This document shows, in pieces, positions 51,916 to 61,062 of a stretch of DNA of 64,000 nt; the stretch's first letter is position 1; each line of letters opens with the position of its first letter. This stretch comes from JADJSS01 sp964490845 (GTDB lineage: Bacteria > Bacteroidota > Bacteroidia > Chitinophagales > JADIYW01), in the NCBI GenBank assembly GCA_964490845.1, contig CAZBED010000006.1, forward strand, positions 96,536 to 160,535. The letters are read 5' to 3'. The translations under genes were made by a program, and so were the position numbers. The notes below the pieces were generated by a model, which was given only the letters and a program-made list of their open reading frames with translations, did no database searches and was not told where the DNA came from.

Positions 51916-53787
51916 TTATACAACCATTAATGGTAAATGAACGGAAGACGGGAATTCCCGTGTACAGAAAATCTGCATGGATGTCGGATTGCATGCAGTT
52001 TCGTCGATATTGTCAAAATGGTCTGCATCGGCACCGCCAATCGATACACGGATCCGGTCTCCTTTTTTAATCAGGTGCGAGGTGGGGATTAATTCAAAAT
52101 GTATTTTCTCCACTTTGTTGGGAATCCATTCCTCTGCATCTTCTTTGAGAAAAGTATGGTGTGGAGCAAAGGTGGGTACCGGCGACTTTTTATTCGACTC
52201 TTTCCGGTGTAGTCCTCTGAATTGTCCCTCTGTGATATGGGTTACCCTGCCAAATTTATCCACGGACGAAATATACACAAACAACTGTACATCTTTTGCA
52301 TCGGAGCTGAGATAAATCTCCGCGGTGGCATGTCCTGTAAGTTCCATGTTTTTCGTGAGCGGTTCTGAAGTGAAATGCAGTAATTTTTTGGTGCGCCTTG
52401 TCCAGTCGTTATAGGCAATGCGTCTTTTGTACCGGTATTTTATGGTCAGGCTGTTCCAGCGTGCGCCGCCTCCCGTACCGAATGAATAATCGATTGGATA
52501 ATGCAGGCACCCTTCCGTCTTTTGGTTTTCTTTTTCAGAAAGGCTATTATCGGAGGAGCAGTAATACGTTTTGTATTTTGATTCCTTCGGCATCCATTCG
52601 TATACATGCCGCCATTGCTCTTTGCCCATGGCATAATAACTAATAGGAGGCTCGTCCATGATGCCGTTGTCAATATCTTTAAGGTGATAATCAAAAAACC
52701 GAAGCATCTCCGTCCAGATGGAAAATGTTTTTTTATTGGAATAGATAAACGGCGAGATATGTTGTGCGGGGCCATGATCCCAAGGGCCGACTAATAATTT
52801 TACTGAATTTTTGGTGCTTAAAAATCCTTTAATCGCGGAGTTGGCGAGCGCACCGTCATACCATCCTCCGATACGATAGACGGGTGTCTTTGATTTCTCA
52901 ATTTTGTTTTTATAGTAATGTACCGAAAATTCATTGATGCTTCTTCCTAAGTCCGGATGGATGTCGTTTCGGAATGTAATCTTGTACATGCCGGTAAAGA
53001 TGTCAAAGTTACTCTGATGCTGGGCATGTGCCGTTTTATATTGTTCTGCCTTTTTATCTTCTTTCACAGGTTTCGGATTTTTTATAACAGCATGAGCGAC
53101 TGCTCCGATATATTTCAGATTATTTTTATCCAGAGATAACGTTGTGTCCCGCCAAACCTCGATGAACTTTCCGTGCCGCACGCCGCCGGGAAAGGCGATG
53201 TCGTTATACAAATCAAAGATACTGCTGCGCGGGATACAGGCTCTTACATTGGGGTGCTGATTCACCAATAACATCTCCGCCGTGGTGCCCAGATATGAAA
53301 TACCGGTAGAACCTACTTTACGGTTGCTCCATGGCCGGCTGATAATCCAGTCCACAATTTCACGGCCGTCTTCCACTTCTTCCGGACTGAACTCCATGTG
53401 GCGGGTGCCAAATGATGCGCCCGTTCCTCGTACATCTACCACTATAACGGCATAACCATAGGAGGTAAAGAACTCAATTTCTTTTTTAGTGATTTGACCG
53501 AAAAGAGTTTTTGATAACAGACTGAAAGGAAACTTAGTTTCAAAACTTCTCACATAGCGCGTGAGATACAACACAGCCGGTATTTTTTTATCAGCCTCCA
53601 GTTTCTTGGGCAAAAATATATCCGCGGCAAGTTTCGTGCCGTCACGCATCACCAGATATTCTGAGTGATAGTCAAAACCTCTGTAATCTGCCGTTGTATA
53701 GCCGGAATATTGGCCAAGCGTACTTACTTTCTTTTGCTTAAAAATACCTTTCCTGACCGGTTTGCTTTCTATAGATTTTACATTCAT
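51916..53787 (-). CDS. CocE/NonD family hydrolase (X-Pro dipeptidyl-peptidase-like)
   Basis: The 623-residue protein has an alpha/beta-hydrolase domain. The nucleophile motif is GSTGISYLG (Ser in G-x-S-Y-x-G) near residue 160, and a His lies in VGPWDHGPAQH. The C-terminal jelly-roll domain (about 430-620) has GHATAEIYLSSDAKDVQLFV. The family cleaves acyl or amide bonds, and the substrate is unknown. No signal peptide was seen. First gene of the cocE-like, lyase, pssA operon. Confidence 0.87.
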   Translation of the reverse strand: MNVKSIESKPVRKGIFKQKKVSTLGQYSGYTTADYRGFDYHSEYLVMRDGTKLAADIFLPKKLEADKKIPAVLYLTRYVRSFETKFPFSLLSKTLFGQITKKEIEFFTSYGYAVIVVDVRGTGASFGTRHMEFSPEEVEDGREIVDWIISRPWSNRKVGSTGISYLGTTAEMLLVNQHPNVRACIPRSSIFDLYNDIAFPGGVRHGKFIEVWRDTTLSLDKNNLKYIGAVAHAVIKNPKPVKEDKKAEQYKTAHAQHQSNFDIFTGMYKITFRNDIHPDLGRSINEFSVHYYKNKIEKSKTPVYRIGGWYDGALANSAIKGFLSTKNSVKLLVGPWDHGPAQHISPFIYSNKKTFSIWTEMLRFFDYHLKDIDNGIMDEPPISYYAMGKEQWRHVYEWMPKESKYKTYYCSSDNSLSEKENQKTEGCLHYPIDYSFGTGGGARWNSLTIKYRYKRRIAYNDWTRRTKKLLHFTSEPLTKNMELTGHATAEIYLSSDAKDVQLFVYISSVDKFGRVTHITEGQFRGLHRKESNKKSPVPTFAPHHTFLKEDAEEWIPNKVEKIHFELIPTSHLIKKGDRIRVSIGGADADHFDNIDETACNPTSMQIFCTREFPSSVHLPLMVV

Positions 53788-53949
53788 TCCTAAAAGTTAC
53801 GCTTTTTTATCCAATCTCCTGTATTTTTTAATTTAGTATTATAAAACCCGCGCTGATTTTTTTCGTTGAGTTTTTATAAAGATATATTGGTGGTTTATTT
53901 ACACATAAATCATTTTAAGTGTTTAACTTTATAAGAGTAAATATATACC

Positions 53950-54717
53950 ATGAAAAAGATAAATTTTCCAGTAGTTTTAATCGTTCTAATTTTTTCTTGT
54001 GCACAGACAACTATCGCTCAAACTCAAAAAGGTAACTGGCTGATAGAAGGAAATATCGGTAATTTTAACGTCACTAAATCCAATAATCATTCAAACATTG
54101 ACAGTATTACCACAAAAACTCAATCACAAAGTGTTTATTTCAGCGTTTATCCGAGAGCAGCCTATTTTGTGATAAATAACTTAGCGATAGGCAGTACCGT
54201 AGGATTTTCCATAACCCACTCAAAGGATAAAAGAATCAATTCATCAGGAATAAAAGACCTGGAGACAATAAATTCTTATGGTTTATTTGAGTTGTCACCG
54301 TTTATAAGGTATTATTTCCCTTGTAAAAAAGATAAGCTAAAGTTTTACGGACAAGTAGGCGGTGGTGTATTCTTTGATATGTATTATATTCTGAAGCAAA
54401 CGTATTTTAACGCTGCCGGAGAAATAACCAGTACATTTAAAGCGAACACACCTAAAAAGAAGATTGGTGGTTTGGCGGAGGTAATGGTGGGTGTCAATTA
54501 TTTTATTTCCAGTCAGATTGCAGTGAATGCTTCCTTGGGATACCAATATTTTAGAAGTACACAGACTAACAGTTTTACGACAACAAATAACAGCGGGAAT
54601 ACCACAAATTCTCCCGATGACAGATATGTTGCACAATCGCATCGGTTTTCTTGGTTGATTGGCTTTACCTATACTATTCCAGGAAAATGCAAGGCTGTAA
54701 AAACAGAACAACCTTAA
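53950..54717 (+). CDS. Outer-membrane beta-barrel protein
   Basis: The 255-residue protein has a signal peptide (about 1-23, ending IAQT). Alternating aromatic strands, for example SVYFSVYPRAAYFVINNLAIGSTVGF and RFSWLIGFTYTIP, resemble the OmpW/OMP_b-brl families. The last strand is followed by a short tail (KCKAVKTEQP). Function unknown. Confidence 0.75.
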   Translation: MKKINFPVVLIVLIFSCAQTTIAQTQKGNWLIEGNIGNFNVTKSNNHSNIDSITTKTQSQSVYFSVYPRAAYFVINNLAIGSTVGFSITHSKDKRINSSGIKDLETINSYGLFELSPFIRYYFPCKKDKLKFYGQVGGGVFFDMYYILKQTYFNAAGEITSTFKANTPKKKIGGLAEVMVGVNYFISSQIAVNASLGYQYFRSTQTNSFTTTNNSGNTTNSPDDRYVAQSHRFSWLIGFTYTIPGKCKAVKTEQP

Positions 54718-54732
54718 TGGCCAACCACTTTG

Positions 54733-55479
54733 CTACTCTTTTATAGTTTCCATCACTAACCGGAAACCTCCGTTACCGATATGGTGGTCGCGTATGTCGC
54801 GGTTGCGGGCATGCACCTGGCAGCGTTGTTCAGGACTGCGCCACGATCCGCCACGTGATACACGATAAGCGGAAGGAGAGGTGTTACACGGATTACTGGC
54901 AGTACTCTTAGTATAATAGGATTTATCATACCAGTCGCTGCATAATTCCCACACATTACCGCTCATATCATAGATGCCCAGTTCATTGGGTTGCTTTTGT
55001 CCCACTGGATGGGTTTTTTGCGAGGCATTGGGTTCATACCAGGCAACATCGTCAGGAAGATTACTGCCACTATACTTATATCCTTTGCTGTGGCTACCAC
55101 CTGCAGCGGCATATTCCCATTCTGCTTCGGTAGGAAGCCGGTAGTGGCGTCCTGTCAGTGTATTTAACTGATTTAAAAATGTTTGAATACTTTCCCAGCT
55201 TACGTCGTATACTGGGCATAGCGGACAGTCGCTTTTCATGCCGTTGGTGGTTCCGAGTACATCCACCCAAAGGCTTTGTGTCACTTCATACCTGCTGATG
55301 TAAAAATCATTCAAAATAACACGGTGTACAGGAAGTTCATCTTTTTTGCCGTCATTACTGCCCATTTGAAAACTGCCACCTTTCACAAATACCATCACAG
55401 AATCTAATATACCCGGATGAAATTGTGCGAAAGTTTTACTGAATATAGAAATGAGGAGAAAAAGAAAAAATGATTTCAT
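54733..55479 (-). CDS. Formylglycine-generating-enzyme family protein
   Basis: The 248-residue protein has a signal peptide (about 1-18) and an FGE-sulfatase domain: VMVFVKGGSFQMGS, YEVTQSLW, RLPTEAEWEYAAAGG, GNVWELCSDWY, and the closing NGGFRLVM. It differs from the NirV-like protein at 29555. Such secreted members often have no sulfatase partner and may bind rather than modify. It converges with the barrel gene at 53950. Confidence 0.88.
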   Translation of the reverse strand: MKSFFLFLLISIFSKTFAQFHPGILDSVMVFVKGGSFQMGSNDGKKDELPVHRVILNDFYISRYEVTQSLWVDVLGTTNGMKSDCPLCPVYDVSWESIQTFLNQLNTLTGRHYRLPTEAEWEYAAAGGSHSKGYKYSGSNLPDDVAWYEPNASQKTHPVGQKQPNELGIYDMSGNVWELCSDWYDKSYYTKSTASNPCNTSPSAYRVSRGGSWRSPEQRCQVHARNRDIRDHHIGNGGFRLVMETIKE

Positions 55480-55620
55480 GGCTGATTTAACAAAATAAAT
55501 GTAGGGTTTTTGGATTTTATTTCAAAATAAGCGCCCGGATTCTAATTTGTTTCTCCCAAATACTCATCATAAATTGCATATTATTCAAACTTACACTATT
55601 TTTAGTATAAATTAATAATC

Positions 55621-56214
55621 ATGAAAATATCGTTCTTAAATAAAACAATTCAACTGATTGCTGCAACAGTAATAGTTTCCGCATTTTTTTCTTCTTGTGG
55701 CAAGGTAGAGGATGATGAGAATATACTGCTTCGTACCTTTAACCGAACCGTGACCAATACTACCGGGGGGTTTCTTGTTGACTCTTTGGATATCAATGGG
55801 GATGCATATGTGGATGCTGCCTTCATAATCTATTGGAGCGCGAGTTCAGATTCGGCCATATGCGGTCTGATTGGAAGGGATAACAGTTCCTCGCTGGTTG
55901 ACTCTACTCAGCATTTCGGGTCATTATTATTATCTATACCTTTAGGGAAGAATCAGATTCCTGTATCATTGAATCCCGCAAAGACTGAATGGTCGAAGAG
56001 GGCATTCTTTGCTTCCAGAGTTAGTGGAGTTACCGTAGGTGTGGCGGGTGCCGGGGAAAAGTATATCCCGCTTGCCATTGAAAACCCGATTACCTCTAAA
56101 TACAATTATGGCTGGGTTAGGATTAGTCTGAGCAGCGATTTAAAGACACTTCAGATTATTGACGGTGCCTATAATTTTATACCGGACGTTCCTATTGGTA
56201 TGGGAAAAAAATAA
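55621..56214 (+). CDS. Lipoprotein, member B of the three-paralogue family
   Basis: The 197-residue protein has a signal peptide and lipobox FFSSC. It shares with members A and C the patterns VDSLDINGD, VAGAGEKYI and YGWVRISLSSDLKTLQIIDG, followed by AYN, a Pro and the closing MG. It lies 36 bases upstream of member C in the same direction, so the pair is probably a tandem duplication. Family unknown. Confidence 0.8.
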   Translation: MKISFLNKTIQLIAATVIVSAFFSSCGKVEDDENILLRTFNRTVTNTTGGFLVDSLDINGDAYVDAAFIIYWSASSDSAICGLIGRDNSSSLVDSTQHFGSLLLSIPLGKNQIPVSLNPAKTEWSKRAFFASRVSGVTVGVAGAGEKYIPLAIENPITSKYNYGWVRISLSSDLKTLQIIDGAYNFIPDVPIGMGKK

Positions 56215-56250
56215 TTGAATAAACCATTTTTGGAAATTAAAAAATTAGAA

Positions 56251-56874
56251 ATGAAAAATATAGTTAATACATACTCATTTTACCTGATGCTTTCGGTAAG
56301 TCTGGTTACTGTCCTCTTGTCTTCTTCTTGCACTAAAGAACCGAATGTTGAAAATATTATTTACAACACTTATAACAAAACCTTTACAACGGTTCCAGGA
56401 GCAGCGATTAAGATAGACTCAATAGACCTGAATCAGGATTCAAAAGTGGATTTAATGTTTCGTACTAAAATAGCGCCTACGCTGGATTCTGCTATATGTT
56501 TACTGATGTCAAGCAATATTGCATATCATATAGATTCTACTTATAATATTGGAGCTGTCCCTCCTGCGCCGGGTCTTCCCATATATATGGATAATCCGTT
56601 GGCTAAAAACCAAGCCCCGCCAGTTGTTACTCCGGGTAAAATATTATGGGCGGGACTATATAGCTTTTTCGCCTATAAGGCTAATACTACTGTATATGGT
56701 TTTGCCGGTGCCGGGGATAAATATATTGCTATCCTGATAATAAACCCTTTATCCCACAGGTTTCACTATGGTTGGGTACGGTTGAACTTAAGTTCCGATT
56801 TCAAAACCTTGAAGGTTATTGACGGTGCTTACAATGCCATTCCCGATATTCCGATTGCGATGGGAGCAAAGTAA
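56251..56874 (+). CDS. Lipoprotein, member C of the three-paralogue family
   Basis: About 207 residues starting MKNIVNTYSF. The lipobox is LSSSC. It shares KIDSIDLNQDSKVD, FAGAGDKYI, HYGWVRLNLSSDFKTLKVID, GAYN and the closing MG with the other members. The insertion around PPAPGLP (about residues 105-115) is unique to this copy. The ATG at 56251 is preferred over the TTG at 56215. A terminator follows. Confidence 0.8.
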   Translation: MKNIVNTYSFYLMLSVSLVTVLLSSSCTKEPNVENIIYNTYNKTFTTVPGAAIKIDSIDLNQDSKVDLMFRTKIAPTLDSAICLLMSSNIAYHIDSTYNIGAVPPAPGLPIYMDNPLAKNQAPPVVTPGKILWAGLYSFFAYKANTTVYGFAGAGDKYIAILIINPLSHRFHYGWVRLNLSSDFKTLKVIDGAYNAIPDIPIAMGAK

Positions 56875-56906
56875 TATCTTATTTTCTCAAAAAATATTCA
56901 ATTTAT

Positions 56907-56936
56907 AAAACGGAGGATTTATCCTCCGTTTTTTTG
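56907..56936 (+). terminator. Terminator after the tandem lipoprotein genes
   Basis: AAAACGGAGGAT and ATCCTCCGTTTT form a 12-base-pair stem around TT, followed by T-rich sequence, about 30 bases after the stop of member C. Confidence 0.9.
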
Positions 56937-57021
56937 TGCATAAAATCTGGGTTAAAAAAAATCAACTTTTTTTATGGAATCCGGTGCTCTTTTGTCTCTC
57001 AATGAGTAAAAGAGTCAGATT

Positions 57022-58557
57022 ATGTTAGTAAAAACGTTTGGAAGTGCAGTGTTTGGCGTAGATGCTACCACTATTACCGTTGAAGTGAATGTATGTTCAG
57101 GAAAAGAATATTTTTTGGTGGGCCTGCCTGACTCTGCCGTTAAGGAAAGCTGGAGCCGTGTTGAGAGCGCATTGCGGGTCAATAAATACCACATGCCTCG
57201 TATCAAGATTATTGTGAATCTGGCGCCGGCAGATATCCGAAAGGAAGGGTCCGCTTATGATTTGCCCATTGCTATTGGTATTCTGGCAGCTTCTGAACAG
57301 TTAAATGCCGGCAAAATTGCTAATTATATTATTATGGGTGAACTTTCTTTAGACGGAAAACTGCAACCCATCAAAGGTGCGCTTCCTATCGCCATTCAGG
57401 CACAGAAAGAAGGCTTTGAAGGTTTTATTTTACCGAAGCAAAATGCCCGGGAGGCAGCTATCGTTGCCGGTCTGAAAGTGTATGGTGTAGAACATCTGGA
57501 TGAGGTAGTGGATTTCCTGTCAGATAAGAAAACATTGGAACCCACCATTGTAAAAACCCGCGATGAGTTTTATGCAAATATTCAACAGGCTGCGTTTGAT
57601 TTTGCAGACGTCAAGGGACAGGAGAATATCAAGCGGGCGCTCGAGATTGCGGCTGCGGGAGGGCATAATGTAATTCTGATCGGTCCGCCCGGAGCTGGAA
57701 AGACCATGCTTGCCAAGCGGATGCCTACCATCCTTCCTCCTTTGTCTTTACAGGAAGCGCTGGAAACCACCAAGATTCATTCAGTTGCGGGAAAATTAAA
57801 GAAAGATGCCTCGTTGCTGTATCAGCGGCCATTTCGCTCCCCGCACCATACCGTTTCTGATGTCGCGCTGGTTGGTGGGGGCGGGCACCCGCAGCCCGGC
57901 GAGATATCATTGGCACACAACGGAGTCTTGTTTCTGGATGAATTGCCGGAATTTAAACGAACGGTGCTGGAAGTCATGCGGCAGCCGATGGAGGAGCGGA
58001 AAGTTAATATCTCCCGTGCCCGTTTTTCTATTGACTATCCTGCCAATTTTATGCTGGTGGCGAGTATGAATCCATGTCCCTGCGGATATTATAACCATCC
58101 TGAAAAAGACTGCGTATGTGGGCCGGGTGTGGTTCATAAATATTTAAATAAAATATCCGGTCCGCTCTTAGACCGAATTGATTTACACGTGGAGGTGACA
58201 CCGGTGAACCTGCAGGATTTGTCATCTAAACGAACATCGGAAAGCAGCGATGAAATACGCAGACGGGTAGTGGAGGCAAGGCAAATCCAGGTGGAACGGT
58301 TTAAGGAAGATGATATCCATTGCAATGCACAGATGAGCACAAAGTTGACCAGGGATATTTGCCCGCTGGATAATGCATCTCAGGAACTATTGAATACAGC
58401 TATGAAAAGGTTGGGACTGTCGGCACGTGCATATGAGCGCATTATACGGGTAGCGAGAACAATAGCGGATTTGGCAAAGCATGAAAATATTCAGGCAGAG
58501 CATCTGGCAGAGGCGATTCAGTTCAGGAGTCTGGACAGAGAAAGCTGGGCGGCATAA
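57022..58557 (+). CDS. comM: YifB/ComM family Mg-chelatase-like AAA ATPase
   Basis: The 511-residue protein has an N-terminal Lon-like fold (VFGVDATTITVEVNV, FLVGLPDSAVKES) and a chelatase-type AAA domain. Walker A is GPPGAGKTM (near residue 220), followed by RPFRSPHHTVSD, the ELPEFKR hinge, and Cys-rich NPCPCGYYNHPEKDC. The C-terminus has the YifB helical bundle. ComM-type helicases help branch migration of incoming DNA in natural transformation. Confidence 0.92.
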   Translation: MLVKTFGSAVFGVDATTITVEVNVCSGKEYFLVGLPDSAVKESWSRVESALRVNKYHMPRIKIIVNLAPADIRKEGSAYDLPIAIGILAASEQLNAGKIANYIIMGELSLDGKLQPIKGALPIAIQAQKEGFEGFILPKQNAREAAIVAGLKVYGVEHLDEVVDFLSDKKTLEPTIVKTRDEFYANIQQAAFDFADVKGQENIKRALEIAAAGGHNVILIGPPGAGKTMLAKRMPTILPPLSLQEALETTKIHSVAGKLKKDASLLYQRPFRSPHHTVSDVALVGGGGHPQPGEISLAHNGVLFLDELPEFKRTVLEVMRQPMEERKVNISRARFSIDYPANFMLVASMNPCPCGYYNHPEKDCVCGPGVVHKYLNKISGPLLDRIDLHVEVTPVNLQDLSSKRTSESSDEIRRRVVEARQIQVERFKEDDIHCNAQMSTKLTRDICPLDNASQELLNTAMKRLGLSARAYERIIRVARTIADLAKHENIQAEHLAEAIQFRSLDRESWAA

Positions 58558-58669
58558 CCATAGCATTTATGTTAAACACATAGTCACAGGAATTAATAAA
58601 CAAAAACCATAAGACTCTTTTTTTGAAGCATTGGTGAACCCATATCACTTTATGCAGTTTAGTTCCTTC

Positions 58670-58707
58670 ATTGCCGCAGGTAACTTAGCCTGCGGCAATG
58701 ATTTTTA
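58670..58707 (+). terminator. Hairpin terminator after comM
   Basis: ATTGCCGCAGG and CCTGCGGCAAT form an 11-base-pair stem around an eight-base loop, followed by GATTTTTAATT. It lies about 110 bases after the comM stop. Confidence 0.75.
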
Positions 58708-58777
58708 ATTAACACTCGTTGAGTAATTCATCGGGGTATGTTAATGTATAGTCATATATTTGCTCAAATACCTATTC

Positions 58778-59920
58778 ATGTTAAGTGATTTTCTTCAGCC
58801 GGTTAGCGCTCAGTTTGTGCAGGATTATTACCTGACGAATAGTTATGTGAGAGAATATATTCATCTGTATCAGGATAAACAAACACTGGAGAATTATTCG
58901 GTAGCCATTTTGGGCGTGGAGGACTTCAGGGGTTATCTTGCCAACAGGGGTACAGAGAAAGCGCCGGATGAAGTCCGCAGACAGTTGTACCAGTGCTCGG
59001 CATTTACGAATGGCATGCAGCTTCTTGATATGGGGAACATAAAAGCCGGAGCAACTTATGTAGACACGCTGGTGGCATTGGTAGAAACCCTGCGCGAATT
59101 GTTCAGGCATAATATTATTACGGTAATCATTGGCGGTGATGCAGCATTGGCTTCCGCGCAATTCAAGGCACATGAAATTTTTGAAAATGAAATGACCGTT
59201 TCACAGATAGCTTCTAAGGTGGTATGGGAGAACAGCGATGTGGATATTCATAAAACCTACCTGAAAGATTTTTTACTGAGCTCTTATCTGCGTAAATATA
59301 ACCTGGTGGCCTATCAGTCCTATTTCATGCAGGAAAAGCAGCTATCTTTTCTAAGCAGTAAAAACCATGATATGTTGAGGGTTGGCAGAGTACGGGAACA
59401 TGTTTTTGAAGCGGAGCCTTATTTGCGGGAGGCGGCAATGGTTACATACAATATTAATGCTATCCGGTATTCGGATGCACCTGGCCAGATTGACCCGTCG
59501 CCGAATGGCCTGTTTGGGGATGAGGCCTGCGCACTGGCACGGTATGCGGGCATGAGCGACCAGCTGATGAGTATCGGATTTTATGACTTTAATCCAGACT
59601 GGGATAAAAGCCATATCACAGCCAAACAGCTGGCGCAGATGGTGTGGTATTTTATGGAAGGAGTAAGCCTGCGCAGAAGCGATTACCCGATTGTAGATGA
59701 AAATGATTTCAATGTTTACATTGTACAGATAGATGATGCGGAGAATGATTTTGTATTTATGAAAAGTAAAAAGAGTGACCGCTGGTGGATGAAAATACTG
59801 TATGATAAACTGGATATTCAGAAACATATTTTAGTACCTTGTACGTATAAAGATTATCTGACTGCCCTGAATAATGAAATCCCGGAACGCTGGATGCGGG
59901 AGTGGATGCGGCTGAACTAA
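58778..59920 (+). CDS. Arginase/formimidoylglutamase-fold protein lacking metal ligands
   Basis: About 380 residues with the arginase fold. Motif positions are recognisable but altered: GGDH is GGDA (VIIGGDAALASAQFK), S-x-D-x-D is YNIN in MVTYNINAIRYSD, and the late E-x-x-E-x-N-P becomes YDFNP. The DAHxD motif has no good counterpart. Such proteins in Bacteroidota are annotated as formimidoylglutamase, but this one probably cannot bind the Mn pair. It may be structural or bind a ligand. Start chosen at ATG 58778. Confidence 0.75.
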   Translation: MLSDFLQPVSAQFVQDYYLTNSYVREYIHLYQDKQTLENYSVAILGVEDFRGYLANRGTEKAPDEVRRQLYQCSAFTNGMQLLDMGNIKAGATYVDTLVALVETLRELFRHNIITVIIGGDAALASAQFKAHEIFENEMTVSQIASKVVWENSDVDIHKTYLKDFLLSSYLRKYNLVAYQSYFMQEKQLSFLSSKNHDMLRVGRVREHVFEAEPYLREAAMVTYNINAIRYSDAPGQIDPSPNGLFGDEACALARYAGMSDQLMSIGFYDFNPDWDKSHITAKQLAQMVWYFMEGVSLRRSDYPIVDENDFNVYIVQIDDAENDFVFMKSKKSDRWWMKILYDKLDIQKHILVPCTYKDYLTALNNEIPERWMREWMRLN

Positions 59921-60034
59921 ACAAAAACAATTTTCATCTTATGTTGGTTTTCTTTTAAGTAAAATAGTACATTTAATAATACTATTTTCGTGTAAATAAT
60001 TTGCAAGCAATATTTTTATTTTAAAACCATTCTT

Positions 60035-60715
60035 ATGAAAAACCAGTTTATGCTATTAATGACAGGGATGCTATTTATTATGTCCTGTACAAAAAACAAT
60101 ACGACTCCTTTTGTTTGTGGGGATACTATCAAGGATATTGATGGTAACACATATCATACCATAAGCTTTGGCAGCCAATGCTGGACAGTTGAAAATCTAA
60201 AAACCTCTAAATACAATGATGGAACAGCGATACCCACCGGTTTAGATAATTCAGCATGGGCAGCGGATTCTATCGGAGCATTTGCTGTTACTGATAATGC
60301 AGATTCAAATAATACCAGGTATGGAAAATTATACAACTGGTATGCAGTGCATACGGGAAAACTGGCTCCTTCAGGGTGGCATGTGCCTGCCGATTCGGAA
60401 TGGACAACGTTGGTTGCCTTTTTAGGCGGTGAAAGCGATGCACCCAACAAAATGAAATCAACAAATTTTTGGGTGCCAGTTTCAGGAATAACCAACACTA
60501 ACAGCAGCGGGTTTACGGGGCTTCCTGCAGGGTATCGTTATTTTGACGGCACCTTCTTGTCTCCGGGATACAGGGGGTGCTTTTGGTCTTCTACAGATTA
60601 TTTATCTACTGCAGCCTATGCCCGTATTCTATATTACAACAATGAAGAGGATATTTTCAGTGGTAATGGAGCATTTAAAAAAAATGGTTTTAGTGTGCGT
60701 TGTGTCAGGGATTAA
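60035..60715 (+). CDS. FISUMP domain lipoprotein
   Basis: The 226-residue protein has a lipobox (LFIMSC) and one complete FISUMP unit: DIDGNTYHTISFGSQCWTVE, RYGKLYNWYAV, APSGWHVPADSEWTTL, SGFTGLPAGYR, FWSSTD, and the closing FSVRCVRD. The fold belongs to the same superfamily as formylglycine-generating enzymes and C-type lectin-like proteins. Function unknown; expected on the outer-membrane surface. Confidence 0.88.
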   Translation: MKNQFMLLMTGMLFIMSCTKNNTTPFVCGDTIKDIDGNTYHTISFGSQCWTVENLKTSKYNDGTAIPTGLDNSAWAADSIGAFAVTDNADSNNTRYGKLYNWYAVHTGKLAPSGWHVPADSEWTTLVAFLGGESDAPNKMKSTNFWVPVSGITNTNSSGFTGLPAGYRYFDGTFLSPGYRGCFWSSTDYLSTAAYARILYYNNEEDIFSGNGAFKKNGFSVRCVRD

Positions 60716-60740
60716 TGGTTTTTAAGTTGATTACTTTCTT

Positions 60741-60836
60741 AGCAGAGTCTCCTGTAAGGCCTGCCTGTCGGCAGACAGGGCTCTGCGTAAAAAGCTTGAC
60801 GCAGAGTCCTCTGTGAGAGACTCTGCTTGGAAAATA
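60741..60836. repeat. GCAGAGTC double-hairpin repeat, copy C with nested palindrome
   Basis: GCAGAGTC at 60742-60749 and 60801-60808, GACTCTGC at 60819-60826 and a slightly degenerate GGCTCTGC near 60779. The nested GCCTGCCTGTCGGCAGACAG is in the first loop, as in copy B, 54 kb away. Confidence 0.85.
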
Positions 60837-61062
60837 TGGAACGAGGAGAAATCCCGAATATGCAAAGCACCCTCCCAATTCGGCCTTTCTGATTCATTTT
60901 GTGATTCATCGCTGCGCTCTGAATGACGCTCGTGTCGTGTTATACGTCATTATAAGCTTTAATTAAAATTATTATATGCACGTTAATTTTGGTTAATGCT
61001 GCACTTTCCGCTTAAACCTTCTTTATTTTTAACCATCTATTGCAGATTGGATAGTTATAGTT
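60837..61062. repeat. Shared repeat tail and spacer before the barrel gene
   Basis: GAGGAGAAATCCCGAATATG...AGCAC (about 60844-60870) and CGGCCTTTCTGATTC are shared with the tail of copy B. A GATTCATCGCTGCG...GAATGACG stretch (about 60905-60930) resembles the units at 43823-43973. The rest is an AT-rich leader of the next gene with no clear promoter. Confidence 0.6.
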
